Shown: in pieces, positions 19,591 to 29,808 of the stretch
Layout: each line of letters begins with the position of its first letter
Position numbering within the stretch: position 1 is the stretch's first letter
DNA from: Planococcus citri
Taxonomy: Eukaryota > Arthropoda > Insecta > Hemiptera > Pseudococcidae
Direction: 5' to 3'
Assembly: GCF_950023065.1 (NCBI RefSeq)
Contig: NC_088681.1
Location: forward strand, 1,550,001 to 1,614,000
DNA length: 64,000 nucleotides
Notes under the pieces: generated by a model
The model's database searches: none
What the model was told of the DNA's origin: nothing
Seen by the model: the letters and a program-made list of their open reading frames with translations, nothing else
Program-made: the position numbers and the translations under genes

Positions 19591-22500
19591 TTAGATTTTG
19601 TTGTACAGATCGATTTCTTTCAGGAAGGTAAGGAGTCTAAGGTTTTGAGTATTACTGTCAGACAGTAGAGATTCAAGAGTGGGGTTTGGGATTAGACGAT
19701 TTCTTTCAGATTGGAATTTTGGGCATTCGGTTATTAGGTGGTTAATTGAGATAGGGATATTACAGATTTCGCATAGTGGTTTGGGTAATTTATTTAGGAT
19801 ATGGCCATGAGAAAGTAAGGAGTGGCCTGTTCGAAGTCTGAACAAAATGACTTCATCTTTTCGAGATGTTTGAAAGGAGGTTTTCCAGGAATCGATTGTT
19901 TTCTTTATAGGCTTGAGTTTGTTGGTACTTGGGACCAGATCCCACGATCTCTGAAAAGAACGATGAACGAAAATCTTGCAGTCTCGTTTTATGTCTGAGA
20001 GCGGAATTGGAGTATTTGGTATTGGGAACATATTTAGCGATAGTTTTGCTGTTTCATCTGCCTTTTCGTTCAGAGGGATCTTGGAGTGGGAAGGGATCCA
20101 GCATAAGATGATATCTTTATTTGATGAATATAGGATTTGGACTACTTGTTGGGAGATTGGATGTTGTTTCTTTTTGCGGAAATTTTGGATTGAATGTAGG
20201 GCTGATAGGGAGTCTGCTAGTATTAGAATTTTGTTAGAGATAAGATTTTGACTATACTCGATCGCTAGTTTGATTGCATAAAGTTCAGTTGAGAGTACTG
20301 AAAAGTGGTGAGGCAATGAGAAAGGTATTGCTTGGTCGTCATGGATAATTGAGCAGCCCGCTCTGTCTGCTGATTTTGAGCCATCTGTATAGATTTGAAC
20401 GAAGTCTGGGTATTTGGCAAGGAGAGTATTATAGTTTTGGATATGATTTGCAGAGTGTCTTTGGGATTTTTCTGTTAGTGTGAGTTCAATTTTTGGGCTG
20501 AAAGAAAGCCATGGTGGGTTGGGGTTTATTGGAAAATGAAGTAGTTGAGTGTTTTTTGAAGTGATAGAATTTAGGAGATCATCGTTGTTGTAGGGAAGTA
20601 TGTTGGAAGGAATCATAAAGTGCAGAGGGGTCTGAAAGTGTGGATTTGCTAGAATATTAAGAGTAGCATTTGTAGAGATAAGATGTCGTCGTATGTTCAG
20701 GGGTGGTTCAGAGGATTCACAGAGGAGGCTATCAATAGGGGTGGTACGAAAGGCACCAGTAACTAGTCTTAGGCACGTGTTTTGAATAGTATTGAGCAAA
20801 TTGAGGTGGTTTTGGGGTGCAAAACCATAGAGAGGTGCGCCATAGTCTATAATTGGTCGAATGAGAGAATGATATAATTTTAGAAGAGTAAAGCGATCTG
20901 AGCCATAAGAGGTATGAGATAATTTCTTCAAGAGGTTGATTTTTTTGTAGCATTTATTTTTCAGACTCAGAATTTGTGGGGTCCAGGAAGATGAGTTATC
21001 AAAGATTATGCCAAGGTAAGTGACATTACTTGAGATAGGGATAGGTGTATTGTTGATTTGGACATTAAGGTTCTTAGAACATTTATAGTGTTTGCAAAAA
21101 TGAATTGCTGTGGACTTTGATAGGGAAATTTTGAGTCCGTTGGTTTGAGTCCATGTGTGGATTTGATTGACAGCTTGTTGAAGTAGATTTTCTCCAAGGT
21201 TAGGATGTTTACAGCTTATGAAAATGCAGAAATCATCTGCGAAGAGAGCTTTAGAAATTAATGGTGGAACTGAGTTGGCAAGATCGTTGAAGCCAATTAG
21301 AAATAAAGTTGGACTAATGACTGAGCCCTGAGGAACTCCATTAAAGAGTACATGTGTATCAGAGTAAGAATTACCAATGCGAACTTCAAATTCTCGAATA
21401 CGTAGGAAATTATATATGAAGTATAACATATTGCCTCTGATGTTCCAAGAATCTAGGGTGGAAAGGATTTTAGTTCTTTTAATAGTATCAAAAGCTTTGC
21501 TGATATCGAAGAAAATCGCCATAAGGTGATTTTTGTTGTGATAAGCTTCATTAATTTTGCTATTGATGTGGATTAGCTGGTGTAATGTTGATCTACTTGG
21601 CCGGAAACCACATTGAGCTTGAGAAAGCCTGCCATCACGTTCTAATAACCATAGGAGTCGTTTATTTACAATTCTTTCGAAAATTTTGCACAGGTTGGAT
21701 GTGAGGGAGATTGGTCTATAACTGTCAATTTGGAATGGATTTTTATCTGGTTTGAGGAAGGGAATGATGATGGCTTTTCTCCAGCTGGTAGGAAATGTAT
21801 GGAAATTCCAGATATTGTTGAATATTTTTAAGAGCAGTTCTAGTAAGCTGTCTGGAGCATTTTGTAGAAATTGGATGTGAAAATTGTCTGGTCCCGGTGC
21901 AGATGTTTTTGATGAAGAAATGGCATCTTTGAGTTCTTGAAATGTAATATTCTGATTATAATCTTGGTGTGATGGATTGTTGGAAAAAGTAAAGTCATCT
22001 TGATGTATATCCGAGGTAGTTGTATTTGAGAAGCTACTTAAATGAGCAGCAAAGGCATTGGCAATTTCTGCTGGATTGGTATTAATTTCATTGTTGATGA
22101 AGATGCTCTTAGGAGATGAATTACATTTTTTTGCTTCAATTCTGCGAATAGCTGACCATATTTGAGAACTGGAAGCAGTGGAGTTGATATTTGAAATATA
22201 GTTTCTCCATGAGTTACGTTTAGCTTGCTTGATGGTACGTTGAGCAATGGCGCGTAGTTTACGATAGTTCAAAAGGTTGTGGTGGTTTGGATTCGTTTTT
22301 AGGGCTTTTAAAGCCCTTCTTCGATTTCGGATAGCAATACAGCACTCGTCTGTCCACCATGGAACGGATTTTTTGCGTTGTGCACTTTGTTTTGGGATTG
22401 AGAGCGTTGCACAGTGTAAGATGTGATTGGTGAAGCAGTTAATCTGGTCATCAATGTTCTGATCGAAATCTAGTTCAGGAAGATTTGTACATAAATGTTG

Positions 22501-23226
22501 AAAGAGATCCCATTTTGCTGCTTTGAAGTTCCATCTGTCAGGAGGAGGTTCTATAGGAGAACTGATGTTGAGATTTATAAGCTGAGGAATGTGATCACTT
22601 CCTGACATGTCGAAATGGTGATAAGCTTGAATAATATGGTTCAAGTTAGCTGAGCCAAAGAGTAGATCGATTGTAGACCATGAGTTGTGTGAAGGACTAA
22701 AGTGCGTGTGCTCATTGGGGTTGAAAATAGACAAGTTATTCTCATCCAGGATCTCTTGAATTAATTTACCTTTGGGGTTTGTGTATGTGCCGCCCCATGA
22801 CGGATTGTGACTATTCAAATCACCTAGTACGATGAATGGAGTTGGTAGTTGGTCTAATATAGCTTGCACATCTGGTTTTGAAATAGTCAGGCTTGGTGGT
22901 AGGTATACACAGCAAATAGAGATTTTAAAGCCAGATCCGAAGTCACATGTAACTGCTAGAGCTTGAAGGTGGGTGTTTAATTGGATTTCTGTATGGTAGA
23001 TTGAATTTTTTATTGCTAGCAGAACACCACCATGAGCACGAATAGCATTGTCTACTTCTTTGCGGTAAATGCTATAATGTTTCAAGTTGACAGGGTTCGA
23101 TGAGCGTAGGTTTGTTTCTTGAAGTGTAACTATTATAGGGTTGTAAGTATTGAGGAGAAGTTGAAAATCTTCATAATGAGCAAAGAGCCCATTGCAGTTC
23201 CAGTTCAGAATTGTGTTGAAAGCCAT
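19591..23226 (-). CDS. Non-LTR retrotransposon ORF2: endonuclease-RT-RNase H
   Basis: 1211 residues, start ATG 23226, stop TAA. The endonuclease occupies about 1-222 with Glu37 (LQET), Asp136 (GDLNSHNPSW), Asp187 (TIDLLF) and Asp211-His212 (SGSDH). Reverse transcriptase spans roughly 435-760: APGPDNF at 443, PISLTSNLCKIFERIVNKR, Asp574 in FFDISKAFD, GVPQGSVISPTLF, and the catalytic FADD at 662-665. RNase H lies at 944-1065 with Asp948 (YTDGS), Glu981, Asp1005 and His1047/Asp1057. A zinc-knuckle-like C-x2-C-x7-H-x4-C is at 1152-1168. Every catalytic residue looked for is present, so the protein could be active. It would nick DNA and copy its own mRNA at the target. Confidence 0.95.
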   Translation of the reverse strand: MAFNTILNWNCNGLFAHYEDFQLLLNTYNPIIVTLQETNLRSSNPVNLKHYSIYRKEVDNAIRAHGGVLLAIKNSIYHTEIQLNTHLQALAVTCDFGSGFKISICCVYLPPSLTISKPDVQAILDQLPTPFIVLGDLNSHNPSWGGTYTNPKGKLIQEILDENNLSIFNPNEHTHFSPSHNSWSTIDLLFGSANLNHIIQAYHHFDMSGSDHIPQLINLNISSPIEPPPDRWNFKAAKWDLFQHLCTNLPELDFDQNIDDQINCFTNHILHCATLSIPKQSAQRKKSVPWWTDECCIAIRNRRRALKALKTNPNHHNLLNYRKLRAIAQRTIKQAKRNSWRNYISNINSTASSSQIWSAIRRIEAKKCNSSPKSIFINNEINTNPAEIANAFAAHLSSFSNTTTSDIHQDDFTFSNNPSHQDYNQNITFQELKDAISSSKTSAPGPDNFHIQFLQNAPDSLLELLLKIFNNIWNFHTFPTSWRKAIIIPFLKPDKNPFQIDSYRPISLTSNLCKIFERIVNKRLLWLLERDGRLSQAQCGFRPSRSTLHQLIHINSKINEAYHNKNHLMAIFFDISKAFDTIKRTKILSTLDSWNIRGNMLYFIYNFLRIREFEVRIGNSYSDTHVLFNGVPQGSVISPTLFLIGFNDLANSVPPLISKALFADDFCIFISCKHPNLGENLLQQAVNQIHTWTQTNGLKISLSKSTAIHFCKHYKCSKNLNVQINNTPIPISSNVTYLGIIFDNSSSWTPQILSLKNKCYKKINLLKKLSHTSYGSDRFTLLKLYHSLIRPIIDYGAPLYGFAPQNHLNLLNTIQNTCLRLVTGAFRTTPIDSLLCESSEPPLNIRRHLISTNATLNILANPHFQTPLHFMIPSNILPYNNDDLLNSITSKNTQLLHFPINPNPPWLSFSPKIELTLTEKSQRHSANHIQNYNTLLAKYPDFVQIYTDGSKSADRAGCSIIHDDQAIPFSLPHHFSVLSTELYAIKLAIEYSQNLISNKILILADSLSALHSIQNFRKKKQHPISQQVVQILYSSNKDIILCWIPSHSKIPLNEKADETAKLSLNMFPIPNTPIPLSDIKRDCKIFVHRSFQRSWDLVPSTNKLKPIKKTIDSWKTSFQTSRKDEVILFRLRTGHSLLSHGHILNKLPKPLCEICNIPISINHLITECPKFQSERNRLIPNPTLESLLSDSNTQNLRLLTFLKEIDLYNKI

Positions 23227-23267
23227 TGATTGTATAATTGAGAGACAAATTTCACTGATTTATGATG

Positions 23268-23480
23268 CTAGTTTGAAGAGCTGTCTGGGACTGGGGTTGA
23301 CCAATCAGCAAGGCAGTTGATCTTGCTCTCATTACCATCTCGTAGTGCATTTGCTATTTTTGTGAATCTGGTTTTGGTAGATTTATCTGGAAGGGATGGG
23401 TGTATTAAACGAATTACGGTGATAAGTTCTGGTATATTCAGATTTAGTTTTCTAGCTTCTTCACAGGGTTTGCCATCACC
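23268..23480 (-). pseudogene. C-terminal remnant of retrotransposon ORF1
   Basis: An open stretch of 70 codons ends at TAG 23270-23268, 41 bases before the ORF2 ATG. It reads GDGKPCEEARKLNLNIPELI at its start and ends in PVPDSSSN. The position and direction are those of ORF1 in this element type (nucleic-acid-binding Gag-like protein). The conserved cysteine knuckles are missing because the element is 5'-truncated here. Confidence 0.7.
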
Positions 23481-23490
23481 TAAAGTTATT

Positions 23491-23933
23491 TAAAGCTTTC
23501 ACTTTTTTTTTTTTTACAAAAATTACGAAAAAAACTCACTGTTAGACTGAAAATTTCAAAAAAATTTCAATTTTTTTGCCAAAAATTGCCAAAGTCCATA
23601 CCTTTATTGCAACACGTATAGAATTGTCAACGTCTCGCTTTTTGCCGAAAGTCCAAAAGTTGCCTAAATTTTGCAATCCTTCATTTCACAAAAATTGACA
23701 GTCTCGCTTTTTGTCGAAAATTGCCAAAAACTCATTTTTTTTGCTAAAAAGCTAAATTCTGGAAGGAAAAATTTGAGAATTGAAAAGTTTAAAATTAAAT
23801 TGAGATTGAAAATTTGGGAATTGATAACTCAAGGATTGAAACTTCGAACATTAAAAATTTGAGGATTGAAAATTTGGGAATCCAAACTCAATTTCCAAAT
23901 ACAATTTTCATACATCTCTTTGTATATTATTGT
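23491..23933. repeat. A/T simple repeats before the 11-bp minisatellite
   Basis: 23491-23750 is the CAAAAATTG-CAAAAAGT pattern. 23757-23880 begins CTGGAAGGAAAAATTTGAG and continues with GATTGAAAATTTG repeats. That same segment reappears near 28106-28190 beside the second 11-bp minisatellite. Confidence 0.6.
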
Positions 23934-24655
23934 CCTGTGCTAGTCCCATCCAAGTCCCACCAGGGTCTCAACTAGATCACATCCGGGCCCCATCTGGGTC
24001 CCATAGAAGTCCTGTCGGGGCCCTATCTAAGTCCCATCAGAGTCCCATCCAAGTCCCACGTGGGTCCCATCAAAGTCTTATCGAGATCCCATCCAAGTCC
24101 CATCCGAGTCCCATCCGACATTTGGGTCCTATGAAAATCCCACTAGGGTCCCAACTGGGTCACATCGAGGTCCCAATTGGGTGTCACCTCCGGGCCCCAT
24201 CCAAGTCCCATTTAGGTCCCATCTGAGTCCCATCAGAGACCCAGTTGGGTCCCATTTGGTCGCATCTAAGTCCCACCCTAGTCTCATGTGGGTCCCATCA
24301 AAGTCCAATCGAGGTCCCACCTGGGTCCTATCCGAATCCCATGACAGTCCTAGTTGAGTCCCATCTGGGTCCCATCTAAGTCACATCCGAGTCCCATGTG
24401 GGCCCTATAGAAGTCCCATCCGGGTCCCATCCAAGTCCCATCTGAGTCCCATCAGAGACTCAGTTGGGTCCCATCTATTGAGGTCCCATCGTGGTCCTAT
24501 CTAGGTCCCATGCAAATCCCATTAGAGTATCAAATGGGTTCCATGTAGGTCCCATTTGGTCGCATCCACATCCCATCCAAGTCCCATTCTTGTCCCATCA
24601 AAGTCTCATTGGGCTCCCATCTGGGTCTCTTCGGGGTCCCATTCGGGTCTGGTTA
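23934..24655. repeat. 11-bp minisatellite, consensus GTCCCATCNRR
   Basis: About 65 head-to-tail units of 11 bases, most reading GTCCCATC followed by three variable bases (CAA, TGG, AGA, CGA). Units are diverged but the period is kept almost throughout, with rare 10- or 13-base slips. Both strands give SHQSPI-like or similar open frames that are by-products of the period. A second, shorter array of the same unit is at 27851-27965. Confidence 0.9.
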
Positions 24656-24810
24656 ACATGTGATATACATGTTATATATATATATTTACCAATTTCTAAG
24701 CATTTTTATAAAATGATGTACTTACATATAATGAAATACTTACATTGCACAATTCGAAATAAAAGATGTATTCTAACATATTAATAAATACAAAGATACG
24801 CACGTACATT

Positions 24811-25401
24811 CAGGGATGAAAAGCTAGCCGAAAGCTTAAAGCCGAAAGCTGAAAGCCGAGCAGATTTTTCGCACTAAGCCAAAAGCTAAAAGTTTGCAAG
24901 TTTCATTTTTTCAAAGCCAAAAGTTAGCCAAAAATTTCATTTTTTTGGATTTTTCAAAAGCTTTTTTGCAGAATTGAATTTTCTGAATTTAGAAGAAACA
25001 AAAAAATGAAAAAAAGTTCATACAATTTTATTTTAATGCGATTTAATGAAATCAAAAAAAAAGAAAATAATTCTAGCAATGAATATTCTTCACTATCACA
25101 AATTATGAAATCAATGTACCTGATCTAATTTTTAACCCCTATTTTGCTAATTTGGTGGTGTATCAGCTAAAAGTTTAAAGTCAAAAGCTTAAAACCAAAA
25201 ATTTAAAGCTAAAAGCTTACAGAAAAATAGTTGAAAGCTGTTAATTTGAAAATATCAGGGAGAGCCATCGGAAGCCAAAAGTTTGGCTAAAGCAAGCCTT
25301 AAAAATTGAGATAGCCAAATGCTAAAGCCAAAAGTTTCAATTTTGAAATTTTAAGCTAAAAGCCAAAAGCTGAAGTTTCATTTTAAGACTTTTCATCCCT
25401 G
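24811..25401. mobile_element. Non-autonomous hAT element rich in AAAGCT
   Basis: Perfect 13-bp ends CAGGGATGAAAAG and CTTTTCATCCCTG, flanked by CGTACATT and CGTGCATT (7 of 8 identical). The interior repeats AAAGCTAAAAGC and AAAGCCGAAAGC phrases. No coding frame. CAGGG ends and the 8-bp duplication indicate hAT. Confidence 0.88.
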
Positions 25402-25511
25402 CGTGCATTGAACAAACAAAAATAGAATCGCCATAATGCGATCGAAAACGTAAAAAAAACAAATAAAAAAACGGATATTGGAATAGAAAAATATTTCAAA
25501 GTCACAATTGA

Positions 25512-26252
25512 ATGGTGCTATTCAAGAAGGTCCTATCAACAGATAGGCCCTTTTTGAGGAGTTCATAAAATTTGAATCTCTGACATTTTCTGCACACAAT
25601 GGTGCAAATCGCAGCGCACTGTGTGGTGTTTTTCACAAACAGCAGCCATATGAAGTTGGTGAGGCCAGCCCACCACAGTGACTTGGATGGCAAAAAAAGG
25701 CGCGCATGGGGTTTTACAACAAAACTCAAGAGTTGGAAGTAGTGATTTCAAAGTAATTTTCAACAAGGAATTCGAATCCGATGTCCTTTTTTTTGCCCGA
25801 TCCCTTGGGGAGGGGGAGTAGGGTGCGACAAAAATCAAAATTTGTAAAAATGAAAAAAATTGAGTGGTTCTGAATTTAATTTTTTTCCTCAAGAGTTGGT
25901 GTTTTAAACTTGTAAATTACGTATGTACCTAACAAGATGTCTGAACTATTTCATGTTTTTGGTGGCTTGGAATAAAATCGATTTTTAGGTGGAATAACCG
26001 CAAGAAGGTCCTGTTGTTTCAAGAAGGTCCTATCAAGGTCTCTTTTGTAAAGCGCTCCCATGGAAATATTGGTGGTGGAAAAAATTACTACACAGGAAAT
26101 AAATAGCGGAAAGATGCTTCTGTTCAACAAAAAAAAAAAAAAACGGAGCTCGCTATATCATTGTAAACCAAAATAGCAAAACACTGAAATATAAAAATGT
26201 GTTTTTCTCAAAACCAGTTTTTTGGCGATAGGACCTTCTTGAATAGCACCAT
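25512..26252. mobile_element. TIR element, ~740 bp
   Basis: The perfect 26-bp terminal inverted repeat begins ATGGTGCTATTCAAGAAGG and closes with its complement. Direct copies of CAATTGA flank it (25505-25511 and 26254-26260). Because CAATTG is itself a palindrome, the duplication could instead be part of the terminal repeat. The interior carries no transposase. Confidence 0.75.
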
Positions 26253-26415
26253 TCAATTGATGTTTGTTGACTTCTCGGAAATGTAAACAATACAATGTAT
26301 CTTGATATTCAAAGAATTACTCGTATTTAAGACGAAATAAACAAATACAAATAGTGATGCAAATTTTACATTATTTTTAACACTTTCCCTAATTCAAGAA
26401 TTATCAAACAATGAT

Positions 26416-26923
26416 CTAGACAATTGATGATATTAACCCAGATTGTTCTCCCAAGATTGACAATCTCTGACTTGGCAACGACTTCGTCAATATATCATCC
26501 AATTGCTGCTCAGTTTGAATATGCTGAACATCGATCATGTTTACTTGAATTTGGTCACAGATGAATAAATACTTCTTCTGGATATGCTTCATTCTGCTAT
26601 GGAATTCAACATTCTCGGCTATTTGAATGGCATTTTCGTTATCCACCAATAACACAGGAACGTTGGACAGATTGATTAATTCTCAAAATCTCAAAATCCA
26701 GATGGTTTCCTTCAATGCTTTGTTAGCGGCGATCAATTCAGCTTTGCAACTTGAGTCAGCTACCAACTACTGTCATTTGCTGATGCAGGAAATCGCCGCG
26801 TCAGCATACTTGATCAGAACACCTGTTGTTGATCAAGATGTAGTAGTAGGACAGCCAGCAAAATCTGCATCACTGTAACATTCTAGCTGTTTGACAGTTG
26901 GATCAAATTTGTACACCAACTTG
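26416..26923 (-). pseudogene. Ty1/copia-like RNase H fragment
   Basis: Reading leftward the fragment shows YSDADFAGCPTT, then TGVLIKYADAAISCISK, then ADSSCKAELIAANKALKET, and finally LLVDNENAIQIAENVEFH, TKHI-like MKHIQKKY and LDDILTKSLPSQR. This is the ordered C-terminal RNase H of copia-type polyproteins. At least three in-frame stops or frame changes lie in the first half; only the last 79 residues remain open. No LTRs, integrase or reverse transcriptase are present nearby, so it is a dead relic. Confidence 0.88.
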
Positions 26924-26960
26924 AAGTTTATCATACAGGTAGTTACTCTGTATTCTTATA

Positions 26961-27223
26961 TGTGTACCGATATTTTGAAAGGGCCCATTCGGTCAGTGCC
27001 GAGAAGGGTGTAGATTTTATTTTTCAAAAATCAGTACAATCTTCCAAAGTTTTCCAATTGATCTAAACAGCGCGCGAACTTGAAGCTTTCACGGACAGCT
27101 TCACACTCAAACACTGTTGGAATCCACCGGAGAACACTGGAAGTTTATTTTGATTTTTGAAAAATAAAATCTACACCCTTCTCAGCACTGTCCAAATGGG
27201 CCCTTTCAAAATATCGGTACACA
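26961..27223. mobile_element. 263-bp TIR element with TA flanks
   Basis: TGTGTACCGATATTTTGAA at the left and its complement at the right, the stems running ~29 bp perfectly and then on with mismatches to GTGTAGATTTTATTTTTCA. TA stands on each side, as for Tc1/mariner-type insertions, but TA is too short to be strong evidence. Confidence 0.7.
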
Positions 27224-27305
27224 TATGTAGAATAAAGCATAGAATACAGTCCACAAGTTATCACTACTTTTGTGGTCCTCTACCAACTGGATAAAATCAG
27301 TTACA

Positions 27306-27857
27306 ATGTCTGAATCTGCTGAAAGACACAGCAATCCTGCTAATGACAACAACGACGACATTTTTCTTGATGATGACATTTTGAAGGACAACAATGGTAC
27401 AAGTAGCTCCTTGACTTCGTCGACTTCGACCTTAACCTCGACTTCAACAAATATAATAGAAATGTTTTGAACATCTTGCATACCAATACCTGAAATCATC
27501 GATGCGGAACTGCGCAACATACACGACTTAAACATCAAATTTGATGAGGTCGCTAGAAGTTTATTAGCACCCTCTGGTGAAGAAGATAACATTGAAGATA
27601 TTCGATCTAACTTCAATGCGGAATATTGTAATACAAGAAATTTGCTAATTCAGAAAAAGCACAACCATCTTCAAGATTTAAAATTACCTAAGCTCAATAT
27701 ACCAGAATTCAACAGCGATGATAAAGATTGGCTAAATTTTTGAAATGTCTACGTGAAAAATATCCACAACAATACTAAGATTCCGCCTGAGAGAAAACAC
27801 AGTTATTTGTCAACTCTATTAAAAGAAGAAGCTCTCGATTTGATAAAAAATTTAACC
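27306..27857 (+). pseudogene. BEL/Pao retrotransposon gag fragment
   Basis: From ATG 27306 the frame carries an acidic, Ser/Thr-rich segment, a stop at 27468, and after it IHDLNIKFDEVARSLLAP and then LKLPKLNIPEFNSDDKDWLN. A further in-frame stop precedes IHNNTKIPPERKHSYLSTLL and KEEALDLI. The K-LPKL-IPEF-D---W and I-HNN--I----K--YL--LL-EA pattern is that of Pao-family Gag (DUF1759). It is cut off at ~27857 where an 11-bp minisatellite begins. A pol fragment of the same superfamily is at 63233-63802. Confidence 0.75.
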
Positions 27858-27965
27858 AGGGTCACATCTTGGTCCCATCTAGGTCCCGTCTTGCGACTTA
27901 TGTCCCATGCAAGCCCCATCAATGTCCCATCTTGGTCCCAACTTGGTCCAGTCAAGATCCGGTCT
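27851..27965. repeat. Second 11-bp minisatellite (GTCCCATCNNN)
   Basis: About ten units of the same 11-base repeat as at 23934, starting exactly where the BEL/Pao gag homology stops. It is followed by GAATTGAAAATTTGGAAAAT sequence, like that bordering the first array. Confidence 0.85.
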
Positions 27966-29253
27966 TGAGAATTGAAAATTTGGAAAATAATTGACAATTC
28001 AAGGGATTAATTCAAAGATACTCGTTCATACATTACATAGAAAATGCGAGGATTAAAAATTTGGAATTTGAATGATCCGGTTTTTCAAACAGGCACTGGA
28101 ATCGAAAATTCTGGAAGGAAAAATTTGAGAATTGAAAATTCAAGGAATGAAAAGTTTAAAATTGAAAATTCGTGGTTGAAAAGTCGAGAAAGTCTCACGT
28201 TTTAGTTTTTATCAAAAAGATGAGAAATTAATAGTCCAATTATTTTGGCAAAATTCGAAATCAAGTTGCACTTTCTTCTCCAGTAAGTATTTCCAAAAAG
28301 TCCTGCTTTTTGCCGGAATTGTTGAAGTCTCAATCAAGTTTTCTTTGTAATATTTTTCTGCAGCGGAATGTTTTTCTTACTTTTTCGAGCTTTTTTGATA
28401 ACTAAAGTCAACCTGAAAAAATCAAATTTGACCTAGTCTTATAGAAAAAACATCATTGATTGAATTTTATTTTTTTTACATCACGAGTTTAAAAAAACTA
28501 AATCGTTTCAATCAAATCAAAAAACATCGTACCTATCAAATTTGGTTATTTTACATCCAATTTGATCAAATTATTATGTAGTACATAATTATATCAACCC
28601 AGAGAGTAATTTGTATCTAGTCAGATCACTCAGATCTGATCAGGTTTTTCTTATTGGATCAGATCCGGTCTGAACAGATTTAATTCGATCAAAACTTGGA
28701 TCTGGCCAGTCAGGTTAAATTGGATCTATGGAATGTCAGGGATTTGATCTGATCAGATCTTATCATTTCCCAGTAGGTTTGTTCATCAATATGATGAACG
28801 TACTCGTCTACTCGTATAATGTAAAAAGGTCAAATTTAAAATAAGTACCTAATCTTTCTAATTCCATCCACCTTTGTCATTTTTTTTGTTTCTTTGACTA
28901 AAAATTTGATAAAACATAATCAAAGGTAAAATTGAATAAAAAGTCTAATCAAATCGAATCATTCATTATACTCATTTGTTTCATGTGAGTCTTAATAATT
29001 ATTTGTCTTTTTTATTATTTTTGCAGCTCAGTCTTTGTGTTAATTATCAGTTGAAGAATTCATTGGTTTGGTGTACCGATATCTATCCACTTACATCCTT
29101 GGCAAATAATGACAACGAACAACGACCACTTCGTATAATTGAAAACGGTTTATAGGTAAGCATACGCGAGAGATTGTATTTTTAAAATCGATATCAAACT
29201 TATTTTTAAATTTGAAAAGCAAAAAACTATCAAGTTTTAGCCAACATCGCTGG
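27966..29253. other. Intergenic A/T-rich DNA
   Basis: 28106-28190 repeats the segment found before the first minisatellite. 28610-28770 has frequent GATC words (CAGATCTGATCAG-like) without a fixed period. 29024-29253 is the 3' side of the next - strand gene. No other gene is supported. Confidence 0.45.
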
Positions 29254-29808
29254 TCAAACCCACCATCGTTGCCCCGGAGTCTGCCAAAACAACTGACCGT
29301 AATCTTGATACACGTAATCTTTATCAGGATTATGTTCGATACTGACCGAACAATTTCTCGATTTGGGTGGCACGACGTGGAACTGCATTTTATACAAATC
29401 GAAAATAACTGCAATAGGCTCTTCGAGATCTCTGTCAATGACGCGACAGAAAAACGGCGTCGTGGTCATCGTGTAATTTTTATTATCGTATAATAAGTGA
29501 GCGAACCATTCGTCTTTGTAGCTCTCTTCGGCCGATGGCGCATTTTTAATGTACATTCTGTAAAACGTACTCGTCTGATTGGCTTCCAGATCGATGGATT
29601 TGAAGAAATCGTGATACGATTCGATATCATTGTGCATGATCGTGTGACGTATCCTGTGCACGTGCAGCTTCCTTGGACTGTTGTTGTGCATGTAGAATCG
29701 GTGAGCATCCAGGTCCATCATGCTGATTTTCGATTCGACCACTTTGAGTTTATCGTTGAGCAGATATACCGGAGCCAGTAGCACGAACCAAACGGATTTC
29801 ATGGTCAT
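29254..29808 (-). CDS. Secreted protein, unrecognised family (paralogue B)
   Basis: A single-exon frame of 184 residues; a second Met at position 3 (MKSVWFVLLAPVYLL) may be the true start. The hydrophobic leader ends near residue 18. The rest aligns end to end with paralogue A at 17952-18500 without large gaps. Shared blocks are HRFYMHN-SP, IRHT, E-N-TS-FY-M-IK, KD-W, YDNKN-T, F-CR, HV-PP and terminal WW. The two non-leader cysteines of the mature protein (FFCRV, RNCSV) are at equivalent places. Sequons occur at NQT, NYT and NCS. Both copies are on the - strand 11 kb apart with transposons between them, so an old local duplication is likely. Function unknown. Confidence 0.85.
   Translation of the reverse strand: MTMKSVWFVLLAPVYLLNDKLKVVESKISMMDLDAHRFYMHNNSPRKLHVHRIRHTIMHNDIESYHDFFKSIDLEANQTSTFYRMYIKNAPSAEESYKDEWFAHLLYDNKNYTMTTTPFFCRVIDRDLEEPIAVIFDLYKMQFHVVPPKSRNCSVSIEHNPDKDYVYQDYGQLFWQTPGQRWWV

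Larger units (their letters stand above)
19518..23490 (-). mobile_element. Non-LTR retrotransposon, 5'-truncated, intact ORF2
   Basis: The element runs right to left: a remnant of ORF1 (23480-23268), a 41-bp gap, intact ORF2 (23226-19591), a ~60-bp 3'UTR ending ACACGGCGTGGTTAAATAAAT, and a poly(A) tail (T-run 19518-19530 on the + strand). Truncation within ORF1 near 23485 is the usual outcome of incomplete target-primed reverse transcription. An apurinic-type endonuclease, RT and RNase H in one ORF2 points to the I-like/jockey-superfamily group. Lack of any stop in 1211 codons suggests recent insertion. No certain target-site duplication. Confidence 0.93.

Noticed and set aside
23930..24784. 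Proline/serine-rich repetitive proteins
   Set aside because: By-products of an 11-bp tandem repeat, which cycles through all three frames.
29466..29781. Frames of 80 and 94 codons overlapping the 29254 gene
   Set aside because: Shadows of the secreted-protein gene; only the 184-residue frame has a leader peptide and a paralogue.
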